A stretch of 64,000 nucleotides of DNA from Harmonia axyridis. Its lineage: Eukaryota; Arthropoda; Insecta; Coleoptera; Coccinellidae. The position numbers and the translations under genes are program-made. The notes beneath the pieces were generated by a model, which saw nothing but the letters and a program-made list of their open reading frames with translations, was not told the origin of the DNA and searched no databases. The stretch spans positions 6,696,001 through 6,760,000 of the forward strand of contig NC_059503.1 in assembly GCF_914767665.1 (NCBI RefSeq), given 5' to 3'. Below are positions 12,243 to 25,046 of the stretch, one piece after another; within the stretch, counting starts at the first letter, position 1; each line of letters opens with the position of its first letter.

Positions 12243-13033
12243 ACAGGGTGTTCTACAAGCTCTATGACGAACTTTGACAATTGAACTGAATCTTATCATT
12301 TTTTTTCTATGAATATAGGTCCTATTCGTTTTCGTTTAGAAATTACAAGGATTTAAAATAATTTATTTTCATGTTTGAATTAAAAGTAGGCCGAATAACA
12401 AAAATTACAACTGAGTTTTGTCGATAGTTATACTTCGACAATATGCACAAAATAATACAATAATTTTGCTCATCATGTGATCTGATAAGACTTGTTTCAC
12501 TGAGGACGATATCAACAAAAATCATATTGATGAAGGATGTTCTAGACCTCAACATCACCACTGCACAGAGAAAAAAAAGAGCTGCTCGGTTGAATGAAAA
12601 TTTCTCGAATGAATGGATAGGTCAAGGGGAACTAATCCCATGGCCACCTCGTTCACCGGATCTGAATCCGTTATATTTTTATTTATGAGGACATTTGAAA
12701 AAGCTTGTCTATCATGTTGGAATCAAATCATCAATAATTATTTGATAGAATTCAAGATGCAGCAAACCAAATAAGAAACGATCCAAATCTGATCTGCTGA
12801 GTAAGGGAATCTTCAGTTCGTCGATGTGGGGCTAACGTTCAAGACGAAGGTGGACATTTCAAAACATTTTTATTGTTTATTGTTGAAGAAGATTGATACC
12901 TACAATGTTTTAAGTTCAAACATGTTTCTTATTTTAACCAGAAAATATTTTTCTAAACGAAAACAAACAGAAAGAAAAGTTCAGAATGAGCTCAACTACC
13001 ATCTGTCAAAATTTATCATAGAGAACACTCTGT
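12243..13033 (+). mobile_element. Decayed Tc1/mariner-superfamily element with a transposase C-terminal remnant
   Basis: The left end ACAGGGTGTTCT and right end AGAACACTCTGT are inverted repeats with T/A-rich borders. The plus strand at about 12560-12740 keeps the words LNENFSNEWIG and PWPPRSPDLNP followed by a YFYL/G-like stretch. These match the region around the third catalytic residue in insect Tc1/mariner-type transposases (usual form WPPRSPDLTPLDFFLWG). Stops and frameshifts are frequent and the N-terminal part is missing. The exact family is uncertain. Confidence 0.65.
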
Positions 13034-13924
13034 ATAAAAGCTATAAATGATATCGTTTTGGAGGTCTAACGTGTTTTTCTGTCATATCACTTTGAAGTTT
13101 AATGAAGTATTAGTATTTTCATGAAAATTACATTTTTCCTACTCAACATGGTGATCTATTTCCTTCAAGATTCTTAACCTTGCTTTATTAATTAGTTAAC
13201 TAAAAACAAGGATGAACTCGCCAATTCGAAGTCCAAAACATTGTAATTCCTAATTAAATACTTATTCCGAGCATTAACAATTGGAATTTCAATGATAACA
13301 ATATTCGGATGTTATTCCACTGTTGTTTTTACCAGTCACGATGTGTTCAATGAAGTTTCTCCAATGTTAATGTTTTATGTGATTCGAATATATAGGAAAT
13401 AAATACACGAATCACAATACGTAATTGTCAGATCGTAAATATATGAGCAATAAATAATATTTATAACCATTAGATCGAGCTTGATCTATGTTAGTGCAAA
13501 GAAATAACAGATTATACACTAATAATCGTGATTATTATTTGAATCGACTATTTGGCAGTATATGAATTGTTTTCTTATTTATCGACATTCTCATGGAATG
13601 GAGTTTCAAGAAAGATTAATTTAAGTTATTATCAATTTGTGGTGAACACTTGTAATATTTGCATTTACGTTCCTTAAAGTATGTATCAACTGTTTTGCAG
13701 TGAACTTCTACATTTTCCACAATAAAACTTGCTAGTTATTTTTCACTCAGGGATTCTGTAACAACATTGAATTCTAACCTCGAACAGATGCTACATTAAG
13801 ATTGTGTTGCATGAAAGAATTTCCACAATGAAATGCTATAAAAAATGCGCTCTTCATTCAGATCATTTCAGAATAAAATGTAGAAAATAATGAAAAGAAA
13901 CAAGACGTGTATGGAACCTTTATA
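13034..13924. other. AT-rich intron, nothing recognised
   Basis: No gene or repeat boundary is supportable here. Confidence 0.5.
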
Positions 13925-14861
13925 AAGGTTTTTTTTAGAGCTATAGAACTTTAAATTGCAATAAAACAACGATGGATTATTCGATTGACATATATTTTAT
14001 TTATCCGCAAGATAATCTTATGGCATTACATTTTAAATATGATTTCTGGCATATGACCGCCACGGCTGGCTCGGATGTAGTCCAATCTGGACGTCCAATT
14101 TTCGATGACTTTTTCCAACATTTGTGGCCGTGTATCGGCAATAACACGGCGAATGTTGTCTTTCAAATGGTCAAGGGTTTGTGGCTTATCCGCATAGACC
14201 AATGACTTTACATAGCCCCAAAGAAAGTAGTCTAGCGGTGTTAAATCACAAGATCTTGGAGGCTAATTCACAGGTCCAAAACGTGAAATTAGGCGGTCAC
14301 CAAACGTGTCTTTCAATAAATCGATTGTGGCACGAGCTGTGTGACATGTTGCGCCGTCTTGTTGGAACCACAGCTCCTGGTCATCATGGTTGTTCAATTC
14401 AGGAATGAAAAAGTTAGTAATCATGGCTCTATACCGATCACCATTGACTGTAACGTTCTGGCCATCATCGGTTTTGAAGAAGTACGGACCAATGATTCCA
14501 CCAGCCCATAAAGCGCACCAAACAGTTAGTTTTTCTGGATGTAACGGTGTTTCGACATACACTTAAGGATTAGCTTCACTCCAAATGCGGCAGTTTTGTT
14601 TGTTGACGTAGCCATTCAACCAGAAGTGCGCTTCATCGCTAAACAAGATAAAATGGACGTAGTGCGCGATACGTATTCCGCACAGAACCATTATTTTCGA
14701 AATGAAATTACACAATTTGCAAGCGTTGTTCAGGCGTGAGTCTATTTATGATGAATTGCCAAACCAAACTGAGAATAAGTCACTTGACAGGTATTAAATC
14801 GATCGTCATCTTGAACAGTAATGTCAACTTGAAGTTATATACCTCGAAAAAAAACACCCGT
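13925..14861 (-). mobile_element. DD41D (rosa-like) deletion derivative, copy 3
   Basis: It is flanked by TA. The left terminal repeat has lost a GTG (AAGGTTTTTTTT); the right end is CACCCGT. The shared internal deletion is present near 14645-14660. A minus-strand frame at 14263-14562 covers GGIIGPYFF to the QQDGATCHTA region, then a stop interrupts where other copies read NWPPRSCD. The element is non-autonomous. Confidence 0.93.
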
Positions 14862-15521
14862 TACTTCCAACTGACGCACAGTAAAAATAAAAATCTCGAA
14901 CTGAAGAAGAATATCTCTAATCAAAACAATCGTATTCTCCTATATTCATAAAGAAATATTTTCATGAAATGAGAAATTTGTTCTCTCAATTCCAAAATCA
15001 GCGAAATTCTTAATAGGATTTAATATATCCTTCGATTGAGGGTGCCCATAATCTCCCCTAAAATTTCATGAATACGTTCATGGAAAATTCTCTGACTTCT
15101 TTACCCAAATACACCAGATATAATTATTTGAAATGAATTAAATCTTCACTTGAAGAATATAAAAATTTCAAGTAGATCTTTCTACATAATTGAAAAGATG
15201 TAACAAAGTACTCCGAGCAGAAATTCAATAATTTCAAGTGAAATTGATCGAAGATCTTATTTGAAGAAAAGTGTAATCTTAATTCAAGACTAGCAATGCT
15301 CTTGTTTCAAAACTTCTTTTCAGTTATATTAAAGTTTTTGATTCACTTCAATTGAAGAATATCATTTCTTCCATTGAAGACGTCCATGATTCCTCTTGAG
15401 ATACATCAGTAGTTCCACAAGAAATCATATACTTCAACTCAACAAGTTAGATTATCTTCTTTGAAAAATATGGATTACTCAGCTCAAGAAATGTTCTGTA
15501 ATTTGATTCAGAACTTCGATT
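14862..15521. other. AT-rich intron with recurrent TTCAAGT / ACTTGAA words
   Basis: Short words such as CACTTGAAGAATAT and TTTCAAGTAGATC recur in both orientations across about 15130-15420, suggesting an old inverted or degenerate repeat. I cannot define its borders. No coding region. Confidence 0.35.
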
Positions 15522-15911
15522 ACTTCTATTTAGGTTAATTATTATAATTTTTTTGATAGGATCTTTATAATATTTCTACTGAAGATAAACATATGAATAT
15601 TATTGTGTGGATTCATGCAGCCCAAAATAACGAGTATCGATTAAGAAATATCAATTACAAATAGCAAATAAACGTCTAACTTCTTATTTTTCAATGATTG
15701 TGTTCATGCAATCAAATAACAATTATAATAGTTATTTGATTGCAACAATCATTGAAAAATAAGAAGTTAGACGATTATTTGCTATTTCTTAATAGATACT
15801 CGTTATTTTGGGCTGCATGAATCCACACAATAATATTCATATGTTTATCTTCAGTAGAAATATTATAAAGATCCTATCAAAAAAATTATAATAATTAACC
15901 TAAATAGAAGT
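15522..15911. repeat. Large near-perfect palindrome (fold-back), arms about 190 bp
   Basis: The left end ACTTCTATTTAGGTTAATT is exactly inverted at 15893-15911. The arms match almost base for base to a centre near 15721-15730 (AATTATAATA). The main differences are a 12-nt extra piece in the left arm (near 15645-15660) and a few-base indel near 15701. The right arm is followed by a partial repeat of its own motif (TTATTTTGGGCTGC, 15911-15925). No protein is encoded. Confidence 0.92.
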
Positions 15912-18900
15912 TATTTTGGGCTGCGTGAATTCACACTTAACTGTTATCATTTAGAGGTATCATACGTCCAATTATTAAGAACTAGAATTCCTCTCAATGA
16001 GACAGATAAGTCATCAGAAATAACTTCTCGAGACAAGAATCTTTTGTTCTGTGGATCAGACTCATTTCCCTACGAATATTCGGTCTGCTGAAATCACAAT
16101 ATATAAATTTTATTGAGATACCTATGTCTCATAGTCATAATGTCCATCATTTGAAAATCTTTTACCAATTATTTAATTGGTTCTTAAATAACAAGATCAA
16201 ACCCTGATATGATCTCCGATCCTATTGATTTCTGGAGCTGTTGCTCTGGTATGAACAAAATTGGATGGAAAATTAAGAGTTAGAAAATTTGTAAATAATT
16301 TATTATCTGAAGAAAATACAAAGTGAAATATATCAAGTTCTTTCTAAAAAGTATCTTATCTAAATACCTAGCTCGAAAAAATTATATCTGAACATACAGA
16401 GATCCTCAAGAAATTGGCCACTTTGCCAAAAACAGACCTAAACTACGGTCACTTTCAGTCCTTCTTGAATTGAACGTTCTATTCCAGTGGTAGACTATTT
16501 CCTCCCACGGTTCGGTCCTTGTTCTGAGGAATTTATGTGATTCAATTTCTTCTTCGGCTGAAAATGGAATCAATTTTTATGGAAGTTACAATTACCTTAT
16601 GTTTATACTCACTGAATGTCGTTACTTTTGCTGGAATATAACTTCTAGACTCTAACTTCCTTTTCCGAGTACTAAGTCCACTTTTATGAATGAGATTCCT
16701 GGCCTTGTCCACCATTTTGCCCCTCGCAACAATGGAACGTCTGTTGAAAGAATCGTTTTTTCTGATAGAAGGTATATGAGGTTTACTCCAATAATGTCAA
16801 TAATAAAATATTCTGTTTCTGTTCTGAATTTCAAAAATATGTTCTCCTGTTGATAGAACGGTTTGTTGAAACAAGAGAATGATATTCTTGACTTGAGTAA
16901 ATTCATTTTTACATAAACTCGGCAAAAATTCTGAAATCCATAGTACATTACTATTTTATTATAATGTTAAATCATGCAATAGATATATAGGTACTGATGT
17001 CATGAAAATATTTAGTTGAACTTTATGCGCGCCACGTAGAGCGTAGACTATGTCTACCTAGTTAGTTATATATATAGGAATCTGGTTGGTACGAAGTTGT
17101 AAGGGAAGCCAAACCTTATTCTGTCTAATCTAAATAAGCATAAGCAACTCATACTACAAGTTGAGTCAGTCAAGGATGAAATTTAGGAATCTTTCGACAA
17201 GCATCGCAATATGTTAAAATATATACCGTAAAAGTTGCATTGGGTAATCACTTACCTTGAAAGATAGGAATCATTTGGGCAAGTTCCCACTCTCGAAGAA
17301 GCTCTTCCATGTTTTTATTGGGTTCGAAATTTGGAGAAATCAGAATATTCTCAATGTCCACCTTTTACACCAAACACTTAAACTATCGTATTAGGGAATT
17401 AATTGCTGGTTAATTCTCAAAACACTATTGAATGCAATGCACTAATACCTAAAATTGTTAACTTCCTACCGTGTAAGGTGTTTGAGCACTAGAAAAGAAA
17501 TAAATATAACGGTATAATACCGAAACGGAAGCGTCCCTAATTTCCACTCTTGCAAATGGAGCCAGTCGGGGATTCACGCGGCAGATTCTAATGAACGCTG
17601 ACAATGTTGTCAGTTTGATTCTTCTTCTTCTTGAGTTGGTGGACTCAAATAATGGATATTTAACACAACACCAATAACACAATACAAATTATTAGGTAGG
17701 CATTCTTGATAATAGATCCATATGTTGTGGAAAGATATAATAATAATAATGAACGTCTTAATAAATTATTGAAAAAGTGCAGATTACTCTTGAAAGTCGT
17801 AAATTTTGGATGAAGCCATTCTATTTAACCTGGTCAGACAGATCCAAGTACCTATACATATCAAAGGACACGCTCAGAAAACTGTACAAATAATTATTCA
17901 AGTTGATTGAAAAATGAATTCCACTCAGTTAGAATTCTTCAGTCTGTCAGTGTTCGATTTCACCATTTCAAGAAATCGAGATCTTCCAAAAAACTCACGT
18001 TATATTTGAGAAGAGACTTGCTGTTTTAAAGCAACAAAATGAATGTCCATTTAGAGAGATTGCAGTTGATTCAGAACAAACATAAATTTTTCTCGACTGG
18101 AAAGCGATATATTCTCATTTCAAGAGTTTCAATTTTCTTGTTCCGAACGAGTTGAGATCTTTGGAATAATATAAAGCATAAGGTTGAAACAAGATATGTA
18201 TTCTCAGATCAAATTGGTCATATTCTCAATAGGAAATATTTCGTGTTTCACTTTGGAAAGGTGGCTTGTTTCGAAAAGAATATCTCTAATCTTGTTTTAA
18301 AGTATTTTGCTTTCAATAGAATTATTCGAGTATTTGGCGATTAAGCAATGCCGTTTCTCGCTATAAGAGGTTGGGTCTCTCCAATGAAATTTGAGGCTAT
18401 TGGTTTGAAAAAAGAAAGTCTTCACCAGAAATAATATTTTCAAAGAGGTGCGCTGTCTTCTTTTAAAAATATACTTTTTACTGTGCGTCATGACTCCACG
18501 TGGCATTAAGTTACATTTCGGCGGCAGATTTGAATTATATTCTCTGACTAACTACGTTTTTGAAAATTATTAGTTAGTAAAATTGAATATATACATTCTT
18601 TAAGTGCTTTATAAACATTATGCCTTTTGTACAAGAGGTTCAAATGTTGAGCAAGTTAATATCACACGTGGCGGATTATCTGCATTTTGCAGATCCCATT
18701 TTGAAACCCAAACGGAACTAGATATATCAAAAGGTGCGACTGACAGCATAGACAATGGAATTACAAGGCTACTAAGGAACAATTATAATATGGAGTACCG
18801 TTCATATCAACACTGGCACTTTGCACGATATAGAAAATTGAATTGACACCTTATATCCTTTATTTACGTTCATTTGCCGATCAACCGGAATGATGATGTC

Positions 18901-20692
18901 TCTTGGGAGGAATTCGAAAAGATTTAACCTTGTTTTTTTTTTCGATAGTTCATAGCCAATTATGTTGTATTGTTAAAGGAATTTTATGATGGTTTTTTTA
19001 GGCGTTTGATACTTGTGGAATTGAATATGTTAGTTTTGGAGACTGAATTCTGATAATATCGTCCGGTTTTTCGTTTTTTGACTATTTTTTTGTGAGAATT
19101 TCCTGTTGGTTATTACTTTTTTTTAACTTCTATGTTCCGCAGTTCAAATTAAGTTGAATCCCAAATATCTGTGCTTCGAGTAGCTACAACTAAGGCCAGA
19201 ATTAATGTTTCCATGAATTTCAATCTGAAATAAAATTTAAAATTCTAGAAAAGCATCCTAGGCAGTCTACCTTCTGGTCTTTTTTTATGGATATATTGGT
19301 TAATATTTCGATTTTCCTCGTCAATTTTCTTTGGTTCTAGTGACGCAATTAATATAAAGTGTAGAAAGTTTGAAAATATAAGTTCACATTCCACATATCA
19401 ATTCAGAATTTCATTACAAAAGAACTCGTAGTTTTGAAATAGTTACAAAAAATTTTGAAATACTCATCAACGAACTCAACCACGGTATTCAAATTCCAGA
19501 TTTTTCCTACAAATTTCAAATTTCTAGGATAATTTGACTACGGTTTTGTCATCGGTGAGTCGAATCTCAGCAATGTTAGAAAAATAGTTGAAGTTACCCA
19601 AAGAATGTATGTGGATTTCGTATGTACCTACTCTAAGAGAAAATTGAGAATTGAGAATCCTTTTAGACACGCCACTGCCTTCTATTTTGCTACTTACACA
19701 ACGAACAATTTATATCACATTGAAATCTTTTCAGAAAATTATAATTGACGAGCCTTTTAATAAACTGATAGAATGTTTTATAATCAGTACAATTACCCTT
19801 ATGCTAATTGTATAAAGGCACATTTACGTCTACAATTATTATTGCTTATACCTGGAAGTATCAAGGGCACAACTTGACATTTGTTCTGAACGCCTATCGT
19901 TCAACAACGCTAGGCTAGACATCTATTGAAATTCAGAGTTAATGTGGAACTTATTAATTCATTTATCATTTATTTGAAATTATTCGAATAAAAAACAATA
20001 TTTGAAAATTTACTTGATGATTTGATATTTGGCTAAGGCTAATGAAAAGTTTGAATTCAAAGAAAAAGAGTAGATTTGATGATATTTCGATTACATAACA
20101 TATACCAAATCATATTGCTTTGCTTGCACAGAATTTTTTTCATCAAGTATAGTGTTTGAAATACTCGATATTATCCATTTTTCGAAACACATCAAATATG
20201 GTATCACTTAACCTTCAATATCTTGATCCAAACTTGACTCAATTTCAATGTCAATCTTGACACGCATCTTTTGATGCTGGTATTTGAATATATCAAAAGA
20301 ATTGAAACTTTCAACAATGTATTTTTGCATGTTTATATGTTTTTTTGTCTAAAAAAAATATGAATGACATAGTGTTGTTTTTCGTCTTTGTGAAATACAA
20401 AATGATATTATTCCTCTTTCAATGAGGGTAATAGGGAATTCTGTTTATATTGGTTGGGCTGCCATATGTTATTTATTTTACTGGCTGCTTAGAAAAGGCG
20501 GTTTGGAGTTTTTATTGCAGGTTATGTTGACAAACGAAACGTAGCAGAAAACCTTTTGTTGTTTTTAAGAATCAAAGATGAAATATGAAAAAGCGACCAG
20601 CAAACTGGGCCGAATGGCTACCCCTCAAATAGAGACACCTGAAACGGTATCTTTAATGTTTCACCCCTAACGCCGGCGCTGAGTGTTTTATA
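15912..20692. other. AT-rich intron, no gene recognised
   Basis: This 4.8-kb block holds only short AT-driven frames. A Tyr/Phe-rich 98-codon minus frame (16652-16948) and a 74-codon minus frame (17458-17682) show no family motif. I identified no transposon termini. Confidence 0.45.
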
Positions 20693-21612
20693 AAGGGTGT
20701 TTTTTTTTAGACCTATAGAACTTTAAATTGCAATAAAACAACGATGGACTATTCGATTGACATGAATTTTATTTATCTGCAAGATAATTTTGTGGCATTA
20801 CATTTTAAATATGACCGCCACGGCTGGCTCGGATGTAGTCAAATCTGGACGTCCAATTTTCGATGACTTTTTCCAACATTTGTGGCCGTATATCGGCAAT
20901 AACACGGCGAATGTTGTCTTCCAAATGGTCAAGGGCTTATCCGCATAGACCAATAACTTTACATAACCCCACAGAAAGTAGTCTAGCGGTGTTAAATCAC
21001 AAGATCTTGGAGGCCAATTCACAGGTCCAAAACGTGAAATTAGGCGGTCACCAAACGTGTATTTCAATAAATCGATTGTGGCACGAGCTGTGTGACATCT
21101 TGCGCCGTCTTGTTGGAACCACAGCTCCTGGACATCATGGTTGTTCAATTCAGGAATGAAAAAGTTAGTAATCATGGCTCTATACCGATCACTATTGACT
21201 GTAACGTTCTGGCTATCATCGTTTTTGAAGAAGTACGGACCAATGATTCCACCAGCCCATAAAGCGCACCAAACAGTCAGTTTTTCTGGATGTAACGGTA
21301 TTTCGACATACACTTGAGGATGAGCTTCACTCCAAATGCGGCAGTTTTGTTTGTTGACGTAGCCATTCAACCAGAAGTGCGCTTCATCGCTAAACGAAAT
21401 AAAATGGACGTAGTGCGCGATACGTATTCCGCACAGAACCATTATTTTCGAAATAAAATTGCACTATTTGCAAGCGTTGTTCAGACGTGAGTCTATTCAT
21501 GATGAATTGCCAAACCAAACTGAGAATAAATCAATTGACAGCTGTTAAATCGGTCGCCATCTTGAACAGTAATGCCAACTTAAAGTTATATACCTAAAAA
21601 AAAAACACCCTA
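20693..21612 (-). mobile_element. DD41D (rosa-like) deletion derivative, copy 4, longest catalytic ORF
   Basis: It has complete TA-flanked ends (AAGGGTG left, CACCCTA right). The minus-strand frame 20798-21442 (214 codons) begins at the secondary ATG (MVLCGIRIAHY) produced by the shared deletion. It reads through all three catalytic positions: SDEAHFWLNGY, QQDGARCHTA and LDYFLWGYVK. After YADKP a small deletion shifts the frame and the original C-terminus is lost. The N-terminal DNA-binding region is absent, so it cannot act as a normal transposase. It is the best-preserved catalytic domain of the nine copies. Confidence 0.94.
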
Positions 21613-22240
21613 TAGATACGCCAATGCATAATGCAATCCAACTACTAATCCATCGCGATTCGTTAAAACCAAGAAGAATTGCCATGAGAAACGAACAACC
21701 AACATTCCTGAAGAAAATACACGTCAAAAATTCTAGGTATCTATGTCTAGACCATTTGAGCGCAACCATCTGAAACAAAACGATCCGACTTAACCTATAC
21801 CTGGCTGCAAGGACGTCAAATGGTTCTTTTCGACCTGCAAATATCCGAAATTGCCAGATAAAATTGTTCTAATTCGACAGTTTTTACACTTTCACGGTCG
21901 ACCAACCACTTACCGAAATAAATCCAATGTTACGTTAGCTCTCCAACTCTTTAGGGTTGGGTAATACGCTCTCGTATTGTGGCAACAGAGGAAATAAATT
22001 TCAATATTGGCTGCACTGGAATTCGCTAACGAAATGTAATTAAAACTTTTGATTCTGAGGCGATAAGAAGCGAGAACCTGGTATTGTTAGATTAGATAGG
22101 ATGGTAGAGTATTTGTAGGGAATAATGCATTTGTCAGGTTTTGATATTTAAACTTAGAGTTATCTATAATATACATAAGGAATTCCTTATACTATGATAT
22201 TACCTAACCTGAATGAATAGACTTAGTGGAGATATCAAGA
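21613..22240. other. AT-rich intron, nothing recognised
   Basis: No supportable gene or repeat boundary. Short frames here lack family motifs. Confidence 0.5.
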
Positions 22241-22475
22241 AAAAACGTCCAAATGATAGAAGAAATTATCTTTCATCAAGAAAATGCTCATCATCAGAAA
22301 TTGAAGAAAACCATGGACAAATTGAACAAATAGTGCTTCCAACTTCTTGACCATCCTGCGTTTTCTCCAAATCTGACCTCCAGTGATTTCTGGCTAATAG
22401 CAGACCTCAAAAGAATGCTCTTTCTGCGTTGGAGCACATATATCACCCTCGAAGGTGAAGATGTTGACGAATAAA
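22241..22475 (+). pseudogene. Mariner transposase fragment around the second and third catalytic Asp
   Basis: The plus strand reads IIFHQENAHHQKLKKTMDKL, then a stop, then LLDHPAFSPNLTSSDFWLI and LKRML. This corresponds to the mariner block HQDNAPCH...HPPYSPDLAPSDFFLF...LKRML. The second catalytic Asp has become Glu (HQEN). The fragment is about 235 bp with no terminal repeats identified. It is older and more diverged than the Himar-like copies elsewhere in the window. Confidence 0.75.
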
Positions 22476-24139
22476 GTACCATTTTTAAGGAAAAATGTGT
22501 TTTTACTGCTAAGGCACAGTACTTATTGAGTGAAGTGTTTTTCCCAGATTCTTAACCCGTTCCAAATCTTGTACAGTGATGTCGGTGTTCCAAAATTCCT
22601 GATGAACCCATAAATCATCGAAACTAGAGGTGAACGTCTCCAAAATTTTTTTTTGCGGTCGTGAATAATAAAAATGAAATGATACACATATCTTGAACCG
22701 ATCGTGAGAGGTCAGTGACATCATAAATTCAACTGGGGCCTATATTGTTTCATGAATATTCATGACACCAGTGATTCACATGGCAGATCTGCTAGTTTCA
22801 AGAGAGATTCTTCTGGTTCTGACGAAGTAGATCGAAGAAAAGGTGATCTGAAAATAAGTGTTGGTCAACAAAAATTCCTTCCAGGTAATTCCAGAAGTCA
22901 CAGTTATAAATTGATACTGGGATAATATTGTAGATATAAAACGACAAGGTGATTCGAAAATGTGAGCTTTTGTGATGTGGATATTCAAGATTTTTTGACC
23001 ATATAAGCGTGAAATGTTTTATTCGAAAGAACTTTTTTATGTTGTCATGAAATTTTGCTAAAAAACGACAAATAACATAGGATTGAGTTTTAAGTGAACG
23101 CAGAAAACATGATAATTTCATTTTATTTTGCAGTGATATCATGTGTATCAAATATTCTTCATAAAATATTTGCTAGTCCAGCCTGTATAAAATTGTCACC
23201 TCAGATTGTCGTCCTTGCATTGGAATTTCAACACACAAACAAAGTATCAATTTCAGGAGCTTTGTCTCTGAAAGAAAAAAGCAATAAATTCCGTTGACCA
23301 CATAAAATAACTCTTATGCACTCAGCAATTCATAAATGAATTGTTAAGCGTCAGCCAAGTGGGTTTTTGGCGTATTATTATTTATTACATACTCCCACAA
23401 CAATACCAACAAAAAAGTTGGATAACCATAACCTTTGATTCATAATTTATTGTGTCACTTTCAAGAAAATGAAATGTTCTTATGGTAATATTCACGGACG
23501 TGATAAACCAGTGCCGTATTTGAACAATCTGACGCGTAATCCAATTGTAATCGTACCAAATTTTTATGCACCTACTGAAAAAGTAAGAAATTCGACTCCT
23601 TAGTTGATTATTTTTTCCTGCCACATAAACTATTCGAAATAATTAAAAATTGGCTTATAAAAAAAAAATTATCGCCACTTCCGAGATTCGAACTTGCATA
23701 CCACTTTCCTCTGTACCTGTACCTGAACAAATGTGCATCGAATAACAAATAACACTTAACATGTAACAAAAAACAACATGTTACCATTCATTAAACTAAA
23801 TAGCAAATAGAAGTTATGCATATGTTAGTATATTGTATTTTTTGTGATAAATAATGTCCTCATTGAATCCTTTCCCTTGTTCTTTACTAAAATCTGGAAA
23901 GCGATCTAGGTGGCTTTTTCTTGTTAATATAACATCCGAGAATTTTAAAAATTGAAAGCATAGTTTCCACCAAAATTATACATTATTTTCTGATATGTGA
24001 TTGAACATTGCTTGAACAAATGAACACCAAGGGTTAGAATCAGTCTTATTCCTTGATATATGGTGAATTGTTGATCTTAAACCAGTTGCCTTATTTTAGG
24101 CCAATCAAATATACCGGCCCAATTTCGGAACACTTTGTA
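22476..24139. other. AT-rich intron, nothing recognised
   Basis: Several 60-117-codon frames exist but have no recognisable motif. A weak tRNA T-arm-like string at 23681-23693 next to an A-run is not convincing. Confidence 0.45.
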
Positions 24140-25046
24140 ACGGGTGTTTTTTTTCAAGGTATAAAACTTTAAGTTGGCATTACTGTTCGAGATGGCGACC
24201 GATTTAACAGCTGTCAAGTGACATTTGGTTTGGCAATTCATCATGAATAGACTCACGCCTGAACAACGCTTGCAAATAGTGTAATTTCATTTCGAAAATA
24301 ATGGTTCTGTGCGGAATACGTATCGCGCACTACGTCCATTAGCGATGAAGCGCACTTCTGGTTGAATGGCTACGTCAACAAACGAAACTGCCGCATTTGG
24401 AATGAAGCTAATCCTCAAGTGTATGTCGACACACCGTTACATCCAGAAAAACTGACTGTTTGGTGCGCTTTATGGGCTGGTGGAATCATTGGTCCGTACT
24501 TCTTCAAAAACGATGATGGCCAGAACGTTACAGTCAATGGTGATCGGTATAGAGCCATGATTACTAACTTTTTCATTCCTGAATTGAACAACCATGATGT
24601 CCAGGAGTTGTAGTTCCAACAAGACGGCGCAACATGTCACACAGCTCGTGCCACAATCGATTTATTGAAAGACACGATTGTCGACCGCCTAATTTCACGT
24701 TTTGGACCTGTGAATTGGCGTCCAAGATCTTGTGATTTAACACCGCTAGACTACTTTCTGTGAGGCTATGTAAAGTCATTGGTCTATGCGGATAAGCCAC
24801 AAACCTTTGACCATTTGGAAGACACCATTCGCCGTGTTATTGCCACAAATGTTGGAAAAAGTCATCGAAAATTGGACTTCCAGATTGGACTACATCCGAG
24901 CCAGCCGTGGCAGTCATATGCCAGAAATCATATTTAAAATGTAATGCCATAAGATTATCTTGCAGATAAATAAAATTCATGTCAATCGAATAATCCATCG
25001 TTGTTTTATCGCAATTTAAAGTTCTATAGCTCTAAAAAAACACCCT
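24140..25046 (+). mobile_element. DD41D (rosa-like) deletion derivative, copy 5
   Basis: TA-flanked, with ACGGGTG at the left and CACCCT at the right. The N-terminus starts at an ATG near 24243. The shared internal deletion is present but 11 nt longer than in the other copies, near 24340. The catalytic frame 24362-24613 ends at a premature stop where others read QELWFQQ, and later segments have further stops and a deletion that removes the usual ADIRPQ words. Non-autonomous. Confidence 0.92.

Noticed and set aside
16652..17682. 98- and 74-codon minus-strand frames as small genes
   Set aside because: AT-driven residue composition, no family motif, no splice or promoter context.
23660..23760. 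tRNA- or SINE-like string (GATTCGAAC next to a run of A) on the minus strand
   Set aside because: The flanking bases do not form a T-stem and no A box or acceptor stem can be found. Similar short T-arm-like words occur by chance, for example near 50093.
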